In this document: piece after piece, positions 24,541 to 32,488 of the stretch
How the letters are laid out: each line of letters opens with the position of its first letter
Position numbering within the stretch: the first letter of the stretch is position 1
Assembly: GCA_035528905.1 (NCBI GenBank)
Contig: DATKXU010000103.1
Span: 14,238 to 78,237 of the forward strand
Length of the DNA: 64,000 nt
Source of the DNA: DATKXU01 sp035528905
Lineage (GTDB): Bacteria > Armatimonadota > UBA5829 > DTJY01
Direction of reading: 5' to 3'
Translations under genes and position numbers: made by a program
The notes under the pieces: model-generated
Databases searched by the model: none
Told to the model about the DNA's origin: nothing
The model's input: the letters and a program-made list of their open reading frames with translations, nothing else

Positions 24541-25749
24541 TTGACCTCTCGCGAACGAGTGCTGACGGCCATCGCCCACAAGGAGCCCGACCGCGTGCCG
24601 ATAGACTTCGGCGGCATGCGCTCGACCGGCATCATGGCGATTGCATACAACAAGCTGAAGGCCCATCTGGGCATCACAGGCGGCGAGACCCGCCTCTACG
24701 ATACCGGCCAGCAGCTCGCCTTGCCGGAACCGCCGATCCTCGAGCGCTTCCACGTTGACGTGATTGACCTGAACAACCAATTGGGCAGATTCCCCGAGGA
24801 GTGGAGGGATTGGACGCTCCCGGACGGCTCGCCCGCAAAGGCGCCGGTTGGCTTCAATCCGGTTCGCGTGGAAGGCGGCTGGGCGGAGCTGGGCAGTAAA
24901 GGCGAGGTGCTCTCACGCATGCCCGATGGATGCCTGTACTTCGAGGCATGTTTCCATCCGCTCGCGGAGGCGGAGACATTCGCAGATGTGGACCGCCTCT
25001 TCGACCCGCAGCCGGTGAAGCCCGGGGACCTCGCCGGGCTGCGCGAGCGTGCGAAGTGGCTCTACGAAAACACCGATTATGCGATCATGCTCGGTTTCGG
25101 CGGCAACATACTCGAAGGCGGTCAGGGTCTCTTCGGCTGGGAGAGATTCATGACCGAAATCGCCCTGAATACCGACCTAGTTGAATACACCCTGGATAAG
25201 ATGGTAGAAGTTTACATGGAAAACTTGCGCATCTATCTGGACGCAATCGGCGAGTACATACAGCTCATCCAGATGGGCGACGATCTCGGCACGCAGACCG
25301 CGACCATGCTCTCGCCGGAGCTCTATCGCCGGGTTGTGAAGCCGAGGCACGCGAAGCAGTATCATTTTATCCGCGAGTACTCGAACGTCCATATCTTTCT
25401 CCACGCCTGCGGGTCGTGCTACGACATCATGGGCGACCTGGTAGATGAGGGCGTCGAGGTTCTGAACCCGGTCCAGACCTCCGCCGCAAAGATGGACCCG
25501 CGGACGCTGAAGAGGGAGTTCGGCGACAAGCTGACCTTCTGGGGCGGCGGATGCGATACCCAGCAGATGCTGCCGAACGTGACCCCGGAGGAGATTGACC
25601 GCCACGTGAAGGAGCGGATCGAGATATTCGCGCCCGGCGGCGGATACGTATTCAACCAGGTGCACAACGTCCAGGCGAACGTCCCGCCGGCGAATGTGGT
25701 CGCAATGTTCGACGCGGCGTACAAGTATGGAGGGTATCCTATTCAGTAA
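24541..25749 (+). CDS. Uroporphyrinogen decarboxylase-family (MtaA/CmuA-like) methyltransferase
   Basis: This 402-residue protein has the UroD TIM-barrel fold. It lacks the heme-pathway signature near the N-terminus (it begins TSRERVLTAIAHKEPDRVPID) and therefore belongs to the divergent branch that includes cobamide-dependent methyltransferases. A zinc-type HAC segment (FLHACGSCYDIM, near 290) and a late GGGCDTQQMLPN motif are present. The start is TTG at 24541 with AAGGA ten bases upstream; overlapping ATGs are in another frame. It may use the corrinoid protein at 9878-10516, although the genes are 12 kb apart. The substrate is unknown. Confidence 0.85.
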   Translation: MTSRERVLTAIAHKEPDRVPIDFGGMRSTGIMAIAYNKLKAHLGITGGETRLYDTGQQLALPEPPILERFHVDVIDLNNQLGRFPEEWRDWTLPDGSPAKAPVGFNPVRVEGGWAELGSKGEVLSRMPDGCLYFEACFHPLAEAETFADVDRLFDPQPVKPGDLAGLRERAKWLYENTDYAIMLGFGGNILEGGQGLFGWERFMTEIALNTDLVEYTLDKMVEVYMENLRIYLDAIGEYIQLIQMGDDLGTQTATMLSPELYRRVVKPRHAKQYHFIREYSNVHIFLHACGSCYDIMGDLVDEGVEVLNPVQTSAAKMDPRTLKREFGDKLTFWGGGCDTQQMLPNVTPEEIDRHVKERIEIFAPGGGYVFNQVHNVQANVPPANVVAMFDAAYKYGGYPIQ

Positions 25750-25757
25750 GGGATCCA

Positions 25758-25826
25758 TCCGCCTTCGCCAAGGCTTCCTCCTTCGTCCCTCGGCAAGCTA
25801 GGCACTACGGAGGACAGAACGGCGGA
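25758..25826. repeat. Nested palindromic element downstream of the UroD-family gene
   Basis: Outer arms TCCGCC/GGCGGA and inner arms TCCTCC/GGAGGA enclose further pairing, and a small GCCTT-CGCC-AAGGC hairpin lies on the left side. It begins 9 bases after the stop codon and resembles REP-like elements seen between genes in other bacteria. It may also act as a transcription or mRNA stability signal. Confidence 0.55.
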
Positions 25827-25898
25827 CAAGGGAAGGGATCCAGGGAACTCGTACTCGTACTCTTACGCGTGATGCGTGAAGAAAGAGAGGTGAATGGG

Positions 25899-26573
25899 AT
25901 GGAAGTCTCTGCTTTCCGCCGGTCGCTCTTGGTTTTCCTGAAGGCGATGGGGATCACGTTATCTATTCTCTTTGTGGCCGCATTGCTTTTTCCTATTTTT
26001 TTTCGCCATGGGCAAGAGAGCCAAAGTAGCAGATGTGCCCGCAATCTTAAGCTACTGGCCTGCGCAATGCGCATGTATGCCGATGACTGGGACGACCGGC
26101 TTCCGGTGCTTCGCAGCAACGCCCAGCAGGTGCCCCAAGGCCAAGCATGGCCGGATGTCTTGAAGCCCTACCTAGCAAGAGCCACGAAGCGGCATCCAAG
26201 GCCGTTCGAAGAGATTATCCATTGCCGATCTGCCTTCCAAGACGGCCTGAGCTATTCCTTTAATCGTAGGCTGTCAGGCCGTGATATCAAGCGGGACATC
26301 GCCGATAGGAAGAATACCGTGCTGATCTTCGATACGGTCAGCGATTCCAGCAAGAACAACAATCTCAACGGAGATAGGGCATTCTATCCGTCGCATGGTG
26401 GGCTGCCAAGGCCAGGAGACTGGGTGGTGCCATCCATGGAATTCGAGAAACGCTTTTCCAAATGGCCTGTGTGGGCGCGCCCCAGCCATGATGAGAGCAA
26501 TAATGCGGTATTCGTTGACGGTCACGTGAAGCGGTGCGGCCCAGATTACCAGCCGCGGTTCTCGCCAAAGTAG
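25899..26573 (+). CDS. Pseudopilin-like exported protein with H-X9-DG motif
   Basis: This 224-residue protein has one N-terminal transmembrane segment (about 16-36), then CARNLKLLACAMRMYADDWDDRLP, residues of the kind found after the first helix in type II secretion pseudopilin-like proteins of Armatimonadota and Planctomycetota. Its C-terminus has H-DESNNAVFV-DG, an exact H-X9-DG motif. It lacks a clear prepilin peptidase site (GF/TLxE), so it may be anchored but not processed. ATG at 25899 has GAGAGG eight bases upstream. Its role is unknown; such proteins are often numerous in those genomes. Confidence 0.8.
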   Translation: MEVSAFRRSLLVFLKAMGITLSILFVAALLFPIFFRHGQESQSSRCARNLKLLACAMRMYADDWDDRLPVLRSNAQQVPQGQAWPDVLKPYLARATKRHPRPFEEIIHCRSAFQDGLSYSFNRRLSGRDIKRDIADRKNTVLIFDTVSDSSKNNNLNGDRAFYPSHGGLPRPGDWVVPSMEFEKRFSKWPVWARPSHDESNNAVFVDGHVKRCGPDYQPRFSPK

Positions 26574-26597
26574 CCAGCGGTGATCCCAGCGGCAGAA

Positions 26598-28607
26598 TCA
26601 TGGTGATTCGGGGCTGATCTCTTGCTCATGTGCGTCCCCGGCTGCAGTCTGCGGTCTGCAGTCGGCAGTCTGCAGCGGATCCCCCGCGAAGAACTCCCGC
26701 ACATCCTCAATCTCGAAGGTGACCGGGCATTGGGGGAGGAAGCGGAGGAACTCGCGGCCGTAGTATTTCCTCACGAGGCGCGAGTCGAGGATCGCCACGA
26801 CGCCGCGGTCGGTTTTCGTGCGTATCAGGCGGCCAAACCCCTGCTTGAGCCGCATCTGCGCCTGCGGCATCGCGTATTCGGTGAACCAGTCGCCGCCCGC
26901 CTCGGTAATCGCGTCCACTCGCGCGCGGTTCACCGGGTTGTCCGGCACTCCGAACGGCAGCTTGTCAATCACGACGCAGCTAAGGGCCTCGCCCCGGATG
27001 TCAACTCCTTCCCAGAAGCTGTGCACGCCGAAGAGACATGCGTTCTCCTGCTTGAGAAACTCGTTCACCAGCGCCTCGTTCGACATATCGCCCTGCTTCA
27101 TCACCACGAAAGGCAGGCGTCCGAAGAGGCGCTCGTAGACGGCATTCATCATCCGGTATGACGTGAAGAGGAGAAACGCCCGTCCGTTCGAGGCGCGCAC
27201 GATCTGCTCTATCTCATCCGCAACCTTATCCGCGTACGCCCCGCTCTCCGATGGAAACTCCAAATGCCTGGGGATGTACAGCATGCACTGGTTCTGGAAG
27301 TCGAACGGCGAGTCCTCGATAACCTCGCAGCAGTCCGGAAGGCCCAGCCTGGTCTTCAAGTACTTGAACGTTCCGGAGTTCGAAAGCGTCGCAGAGGTAA
27401 GCACCGCCGCGTCCACCTGCCTCCATAGGTTCTCGTGCAGAACCGCCGCCACAGTGAGCGGTGAGCATCGCAGGAAGCAGTTCGCGAGCTTCCCGTTCGC
27501 AGGCCGCTCTCCCCATCGGAAGTACCCCTCAGTCGGGCCGAAGAAGAGAAGCGACAATTCCTCCTTGAGCCGTCCGCACATGCGCCGAAGCCCGTTCAGC
27601 CTGTCCTCCAACTCCGGGCGGCCCTCGGTCTCCTGCTCGGACAGCTCGCGGTTCAGCCCGTCCAGCACGGTGCACAGCATGGACGCCGCCTCCTCGATGC
27701 GCTCCTTCCCAAGGCGCTCGTAGGCATCGGCGAAGAAGAACTCCTGCTTCGGAACGCGGGTGAACATCGAGAAAAGCTCCGTATTCAGCTCGTCTATCGC
27801 CTGGAATCGCTGTGGGTCGAGCGCGATGCCCCTCGTGCGGCGGACGCGGTTGAGGAGATTGGGGATGCGGTAGCTGCTGTACTCGATGCCGAAGACCTTG
27901 GTCGCCACGTCCTCCAGATGCTGCGCCTCATCAAATATCACTGCTTGGTAATCCGGCAGTATCCCGGATTTAGGATCGGACAGGCGGACCGCAAGATCGC
28001 TTAAGAAGAGGGAATGATTAGTGATTATGAGATCGGCCTCGGCTGCGGCCTTGCGCATCTTGTAGTAGAAGCACTTGGCAAACCAGCGACACTCCTGATG
28101 GTGGCAGGTATCCTGATCCGAGCATATGTCCGACCAGCCGGCGAATGAGAAGTCCAACTCGCTCACATCGCCCGTCTCGGTATCACCCAGCCATTCCCGC
28201 AGCCGCTCGAGGTGCGGATCGCCTACCAGGAGAAGCTGGCCGAGCTCGGCGTCGAAGCTATTCAGGCAGATGTAGTTTCCGCGCCCCTTCACGAGAACAG
28301 GCTTGAACTTCCGATTTGGCAGAGCGTTCTGAAGGAATGGGATGTCTTTGGTCACCAACTGCGCCTGGAGGTATAGGGTATGCGTGGAGACGACGACTCT
28401 CTTGCCGTCATGCACGTGGTTGATCGCTGGAAGCAGATACGCCATGCTCTTGCCGACGCCGGTCCCAGCTTCGGCGATGCAGTGCTCTTTCGCCGACAGA
28501 GACTTTCCAATCGCCAGCGCCGCCTCGATCTGCTGTGGCCGGTACTCGTAGCCTGGCATGTGCTTCGATATCAGCCCGCCAGGGCCTAGTATGTGCTCGA
28601 GGTTCAT
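26598..28607 (-). CDS. DinG/XPD-type ATP-dependent DNA helicase
   Basis: This 669-residue superfamily 2 helicase has Walker A AEAGTGVGKSMAYLLP (near 45-60), motif Ia VVVSTHTLYLQAQL, four cysteines (CSDQDTCHHQECRWFAKC) placed as in the iron-sulphur domain of DinG and XPD, DEAQ in FDEAQHLEDVA, and motif VI QGFGRLIRT. It probably unwinds R-loops, G-quadruplexes or damaged forks. Two starts compete: ATG at 28607, and TTG at 28634 which lies almost on the predicted transcription start; I prefer the ATG. The last 25 residues (QTADCRPQTA region) are encoded by an intergenic-type repeat, see the repeat at 26642-26676. Confidence 0.9.
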   Translation of the reverse strand: MNLEHILGPGGLISKHMPGYEYRPQQIEAALAIGKSLSAKEHCIAEAGTGVGKSMAYLLPAINHVHDGKRVVVSTHTLYLQAQLVTKDIPFLQNALPNRKFKPVLVKGRGNYICLNSFDAELGQLLLVGDPHLERLREWLGDTETGDVSELDFSFAGWSDICSDQDTCHHQECRWFAKCFYYKMRKAAAEADLIITNHSLFLSDLAVRLSDPKSGILPDYQAVIFDEAQHLEDVATKVFGIEYSSYRIPNLLNRVRRTRGIALDPQRFQAIDELNTELFSMFTRVPKQEFFFADAYERLGKERIEEAASMLCTVLDGLNRELSEQETEGRPELEDRLNGLRRMCGRLKEELSLLFFGPTEGYFRWGERPANGKLANCFLRCSPLTVAAVLHENLWRQVDAAVLTSATLSNSGTFKYLKTRLGLPDCCEVIEDSPFDFQNQCMLYIPRHLEFPSESGAYADKVADEIEQIVRASNGRAFLLFTSYRMMNAVYERLFGRLPFVVMKQGDMSNEALVNEFLKQENACLFGVHSFWEGVDIRGEALSCVVIDKLPFGVPDNPVNRARVDAITEAGGDWFTEYAMPQAQMRLKQGFGRLIRTKTDRGVVAILDSRLVRKYYGREFLRFLPQCPVTFEIEDVREFFAGDPLQTADCRPQTAAGDAHEQEISPESP
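26642..26676. repeat. GCAGTCT 7-nt period repeat encoding the helicase C-terminus
   Basis: Five units of about seven bases (GCAGTCT, GCGGTCT, GCAGTCG and variants) lie inside the 3' end of the helicase gene. Related segments occur at 14464 and 49276. Confidence 0.7.
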
Positions 28608-28642
28608 GTGCTCCGTACCGAACGCGCGTTCCAAACCTCCCC

Positions 28643-28671
28643 ATTATAGAGCTTCCGGAGGCCGCTGGCAA
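28643..28671 (-). promoter_or_regulatory. Promoter of the DinG-like gene
   Basis: TTGCCA and TATAAT are separated by 17 bases. The -35 box starts six bases after the U tract of the preceding terminator. Transcription would start near 28636, 29 bases before the ATG. Confidence 0.75.
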
Positions 28672-28676
28672 CGCAC

Positions 28677-28716
28677 AAAAAAGGAGAGCCCAGGCGAACT
28701 CTCCCAGGGTCTCTCC
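28677..28716 (-). terminator. Rho-independent terminator after the anti-sigma gene
   Basis: A GC-rich stem (GGAGAG...CTCTCC, extended by CCC/GGG) is followed by six consecutive U residues. It is the only canonical terminator I see in the window, and it separates the sigma/anti-sigma genes from the helicase gene. Confidence 0.8.
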
Positions 28717-28748
28717 ATATGCGTCGTACTGCAAAGGCTGTCTGCGGG

Positions 28749-29876
28749 CTATTGGCCCGGAGGACTGACCTCATACCGACGATCTACGTAAACCGCCTTG
28801 TCTGCGTACAGCCAGTCGAGACCGGCAGGCTCCAAAGCATCCCGCAGCGTCTGGTCGAGGCTGGCCGTGCCGAAGCTCATCATGGAGGGCTTCTCCTCCA
28901 GATAGGCGTTCACGATGACAGGCACTCCATAGTCCACCGCGATTGCCTGGAGCATCGAGTACAGGCCATCGGACTGGCGCAGGTTTCTGCCGCCCATAGG
29001 CAAGTTGAACGCACTTTGCGCGGACGCGCGGCTCCGCGCCGGAATGAAGATAAGGTAAGCGAAGTTCCTCTGCCTGAACGTCCAGGCGACCAGCAGATTC
29101 ACCGATCCCACGCCGCCCTGAGACTGATCTACAATCACAGGGACGAGAACCGGCGAGTTCTTGAGTATGTTGCCTTCCCATACGGGCCGCGCCGACTCTA
29201 CATCTTCGGGGCTGAACCGGTTCGGCGGCAGCAGGAATACTCGCGCCCCTATCCTCGCCGTAATCACACCTGGGAGCAGAGCACGCTCATTGATAGACAG
29301 CGCTATACGATAGAGCCTTGTGCCCTGGGCGCCCTCGTCGGGCGTGATGGTCACCCAAACCGTGTTCCGCTGCACTTTGCGTGTCTGCCAGTAGAGCTTG
29401 CGTCCGGACTCCAGAGGAGACGCCTCGATCGCATCCGGCGCCCTCTCGCTCCCTGTGGAGTCTACAATACGAACGCCGGGGTTGAACATTCCAGCGAAGT
29501 ACTCATATGTGGACTGTGGTACTCTGAGCAGGATGATGACCAAGGCGGCCGCCGCGGTGGCAATGGTGATAGTGCGCACCGGCAAGAACCGCCTAAGGAA
29601 AAAATCGCTGTTGGATCCCAGGAGGCCAAGCCTCGCGCCTTTCCTGTGCTCGTGCTGCACCCGTGCCATGCTCATGACCACATCATGGCGAAAGCCCGCG
29701 GGCGCGGCGACCTCCGGCAGCGAACCCAGCATGCACCAGGTCTGTCTGAAGAGCTCGTATTCCCGCCTGCAGTCGCGACATTGGTCAATGTGATCGCGGA
29801 CAACAGCAGTCAGCGTGGTATCAGCGCTACCCTCCAGATACACCGAGAATAGCTCTCTGGCTCTTTCGCAGTTCAT
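28749..29876 (-). CDS. Anti-sigma factor with zinc finger, TM helix and STN-like C-terminal domain
   Basis: This 375-residue protein is predicted to bind the sigma factor encoded just upstream. Residues 1-50 carry a putative zf-HC2 anti-sigma domain (HIDQCRDC, H-X3-C-X2-C). A transmembrane helix (TITIATAAAALVIILL) follows at about 105-120. The periplasmic part has a beta-rich region, and its end (about 315-370, LQAIAVDYGVPVIVN then SLDQTLRDALEPAGLDWLY) matches the STN/secretin short domain. STN domains are normal in FecA-type receptors and secretins, not in anti-sigma factors. ATG at 29876 has GAGAGG upstream; the frame open to 30215 lacks a site and overlaps the sigma gene. Confidence 0.85.
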   Translation of the reverse strand: MNCERARELFSVYLEGSADTTLTAVVRDHIDQCRDCRREYELFRQTWCMLGSLPEVAAPAGFRHDVVMSMARVQHEHRKGARLGLLGSNSDFFLRRFLPVRTITIATAAAALVIILLRVPQSTYEYFAGMFNPGVRIVDSTGSERAPDAIEASPLESGRKLYWQTRKVQRNTVWVTITPDEGAQGTRLYRIALSINERALLPGVITARIGARVFLLPPNRFSPEDVESARPVWEGNILKNSPVLVPVIVDQSQGGVGSVNLLVAWTFRQRNFAYLIFIPARSRASAQSAFNLPMGGRNLRQSDGLYSMLQAIAVDYGVPVIVNAYLEEKPSMMSFGTASLDQTLRDALEPAGLDWLYADKAVYVDRRYEVSPPGQ

Positions 29877-30034
29877 GATTGATCCTCTCCCCGCACCGAC
29901 CTGAGCCATCAAACGTATAATAAGGGACCCAGGCCGATTTTGGTCGAATGCACCAAGTGACCTCGCGCCTGCGCCCCTTACCGAGTCGCAGAGGTGTGGT
30001 GATTCTCTCGCCACTCTCACTTGGTTCGACGGCG

Positions 30035-30646
30035 TTACAGGCCGAAAAGTTCCCGTACCGGCTCCAGTTTCTCCCTGAGAGCAAGCCGCGCTCGGTTGAG
30101 CCGCGACTTTACGGTACCGATTGGTAACCCTATGATCTGCGCGATCTCTTCGTAAGATTGCCCCTGGGTATGATACAAAAGGACCATGATACGCTGATAA
30201 TCCGGCAAAGTGCATATGGCCCGCTCGAGCGCATCGAAGCGCTCTCCTGCCTCGACTAGCTCGAGCGGGCTGGGAGACGGATCTTCGATTTGGCGGGTTA
30301 CCGTGCTCTCCTCCAAATCTATATACTCGTCCAGGGGAATATTCATGTGGGCCTTCGACCGTTTCCGCTCGTCGAGATACAAGTTGGTGACTATGCGGAA
30401 GAGCCAGGTAGAAAAGTTGGCATCACCTCTGAAGCTTTCGATAGCGTTGAATACCTTTACGAACGCCTCGGACGCGATATCGCTGGCGTCGTCGTAGTTT
30501 CCAGTCATGCGGTAGGCGAAATTGTAGACCTGCCTCTCATAGCGGCGCATGAGTTCGTCAAACGCTGACAAGTCCCCCTGTTTGCACCGCTCGATTATGA
30601 CGCTTTCGTCCTGACGCACAGTTTTCGTTCCCTTACGCGTCCGCAC
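30035..30646 (-). CDS. ECF-type sigma factor (RpoE-like)
   Basis: This protein of about 203 residues has region 2 (RYERQVYNFAYRMTGNYDDA... and FSTWLFRIVTNLYLDERKR) and region 4 with a helix-turn-helix (SYEEIAQIIGLPIGTVKSRL), joined by an acidic linker rich in Glu/Ser/Pro. It is a group IV sigma factor. The start is uncertain: GTG 30646 with GGAGAG seven bases upstream is listed; GTG 30619 and TTG 30679 are alternatives. The anti-sigma gene follows after 158 bases, so they likely form a signalling pair. No recognisable target promoter was found. Confidence 0.9.
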   Translation of the reverse strand: MRTRKGTKTVRQDESVIIERCKQGDLSAFDELMRRYERQVYNFAYRMTGNYDDASDIASEAFVKVFNAIESFRGDANFSTWLFRIVTNLYLDERKRSKAHMNIPLDEYIDLEESTVTRQIEDPSPSPLELVEAGERFDALERAICTLPDYQRIMVLLYHTQGQSYEEIAQIIGLPIGTVKSRLNRARLALREKLEPVRELFGL

Positions 30647-30805
30647 GAAGCTGCTCTCCAATCCAGATGCTTGGTCCAATGTGCGCCTCTACATATGGTT
30701 ATTCCACCGACCGCGGGCTTCCTAAGCGCCCCAGGCTGCCATTCCAGATTGCATGAGGTCTTCCACCGTATGTATTCGACAGGACGCCTACATTTCCTGC
30801 CTGCG

Positions 30806-32203
30806 TTAATAGCCTTGTGCGTCGTCCTCCGACGACTCCGTGCTCGCGCTGTGCGGCACCGCCAACACCACCGATTCACGAAGTTCCGGCACCGGCTCCA
30901 GGAAGATATCCACTATCTCAAGAAGCCGACGGCCGTCTTCCGCCTCGAACCGGAGTGTGATCACAGGCTCGGTAACCGACATTCGTGCGAGACCCCAACC
31001 GCCGGGAAAACTGACCCTTACACCGTCCAGCCTTGACACATCGCTGTCCGGGAAATGACCCGCTATTCTGGCAATGATCTGTTCCCGGTCGCCCCTGAAT
31101 GCGAGCCGAATATCCGGCGTGGTGGCATATTCGGCAATCGAGTCGGCAAGGTCGGATAGACGGCTTCCGGTAGTCGCCAGGATGTGCGCCATTAGGAGCG
31201 CACTGTACAGACCATCGTCGCCGCCGCGAAGCTCCCTGTAGAAATAGTGGCCGCTCACTTCGCCACCGAAGACGGCGTCCTCGGTAATCATCCGGGTCTT
31301 GATAAACGTGTGTCCTGAGCGCTCCGGAATAGGGATTCCGCCGGCCTCCGCCACCGCTTCCGGTACGACGGATGAGCACTTGAGATCGTAGACTACCGCT
31401 GCCCCAGGATAACTATTGAGAATGTGCCTCGCCAGGATGACGATTGCCTTATCGCTAGTGAGGAACCGGCCCCGGTTGTCAACGAACGCGACACGGTCGC
31501 CGTCACCATCAAACGCAACCCCGAGTTGGGCTCCGGTGTCGCGAACCTTCCGGCACAGGGCGGCCAAGTTCTCGGCCACCGCTGAGTTCGGACTACGGTT
31601 TGGAAAAGTGCCGTCGGGTGTGCAAAACAGCTCTTCGGTACGATAGCCGAAACTCCGGAAGACCGCCGGGGCCAGTTCCGAATAGCATCCGTTTCCGCAA
31701 TCTACGACAGTTTTGAAAGAAGCTGCTTCCGCCGCTCTAGGCGCGGCGGACTCTATGAAAGATTCGTAGGCTGGTATGATGTCCATTGTCAGGAGGCTGC
31801 CGGCGCCGTGGGAGAAATGCCCACTTTCGGCCAGCCGCCTGACCAAGTCAAGCTCCTCCTCCGTGATAGGTAGAGGGCCGAGCGTCAACTTAAGACCGTT
31901 GAACTCCGGCGGGTTGTGCGACGCGGTAATCATTGCCCCGACGTCGGTCTTCAGGTAATGCCTTGCGAAGTAGAACGCCGGAGTGGGGACTGTGCCGATG
32001 TCGAGGATCTCAGCGCCGCTCTCCACAAGGCCCCGTGTCAGAGCGGACTTGAGTGTACGTGTGCTGGGTCGCACGTCCCCACTTAGTATGACGACCTTGC
32101 CCCCTGCTAATGTTCCCAGCGCCCGGCCGATTCTGTACACTATGTCATCGGTCAGGTCCTGGCCGTATGCCCCACGGATATCACATGCCTTGAAAACGCC
32201 CAT
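30806..32203 (-). CDS. Phosphomannomutase/phosphoglucomutase
   Basis: This 465-residue protein of the alpha-D-phosphohexomutase family interconverts 6-phospho and 1-phospho sugars for nucleotide sugar synthesis. The catalytic phosphoserine loop is TASHNPPEFNGLK (about 99-111), the metal loop is DGDGDRVAFVD, and the sugar-binding loop is GGEVSGHYFY. The C-terminal domain 4 is complete. The family is well established for phosphomannomutase and phosphoglucomutase, but the exact sugar is not decided by motifs. ATG at 32203 is preferred; the -10 box lies at 32218-32223, so the 5' leader is only about 8 bases. Confidence 0.92.
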   Translation of the reverse strand: MGVFKACDIRGAYGQDLTDDIVYRIGRALGTLAGGKVVILSGDVRPSTRTLKSALTRGLVESGAEILDIGTVPTPAFYFARHYLKTDVGAMITASHNPPEFNGLKLTLGPLPITEEELDLVRRLAESGHFSHGAGSLLTMDIIPAYESFIESAAPRAAEAASFKTVVDCGNGCYSELAPAVFRSFGYRTEELFCTPDGTFPNRSPNSAVAENLAALCRKVRDTGAQLGVAFDGDGDRVAFVDNRGRFLTSDKAIVILARHILNSYPGAAVVYDLKCSSVVPEAVAEAGGIPIPERSGHTFIKTRMITEDAVFGGEVSGHYFYRELRGGDDGLYSALLMAHILATTGSRLSDLADSIAEYATTPDIRLAFRGDREQIIARIAGHFPDSDVSRLDGVRVSFPGGWGLARMSVTEPVITLRFEAEDGRRLLEIVDIFLEPVPELRESVVLAVPHSASTESSEDDAQGY

Positions 32204-32217
32204 GTTGCCCCACAAGC

Positions 32218-32226
32218 ATTATAACA
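32218..32226 (-). promoter_or_regulatory. Extended -10 promoter before the phosphohexomutase gene
   Basis: TGTTATAAT is an extended -10 box. Its distance to the ATG implies a leader of about 8 bases, hence a nearly leaderless mRNA. Confidence 0.55.
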
Positions 32227-32436
32227 CCTCTGCGAAGCAAGGTGCCCTGTGAGAAGTACCAGGATTCGATGTGAAGTACCGGAGAGCAACACGAATCCAC
32301 AAAGCGAGTGCAGGATGCAAGCCAGTCACTCTTATGTGCGACATTTGGCATCCCGGGTACAAATCGAAGGCGATCGGCGTATAAATACATGAGGGTCATC
32401 CGCCGCGGGAATCACAGTGAGCATCCAAGCCTGATG

Positions 32437-32466
32437 TTGACAGCGGCGATTGGACATCAATATAAT
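32437..32466 (+). promoter_or_regulatory. Consensus sigma-70 promoter of PBP1A
   Basis: Perfect TTGACA and perfect TATAAT are separated by 18 bases. The start near 32473 is 16 bases before the ATG. Confidence 0.88.
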
Positions 32467-32488
32467 CTGACTTGGGAGGACGAACCTT

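Noticed and set aside
28749..30215. Extension of the anti-sigma frame to 488 codons
   Set aside because: It would overlap the sigma gene and lacks a site; ATG at 29876 starts the zinc-finger domain.
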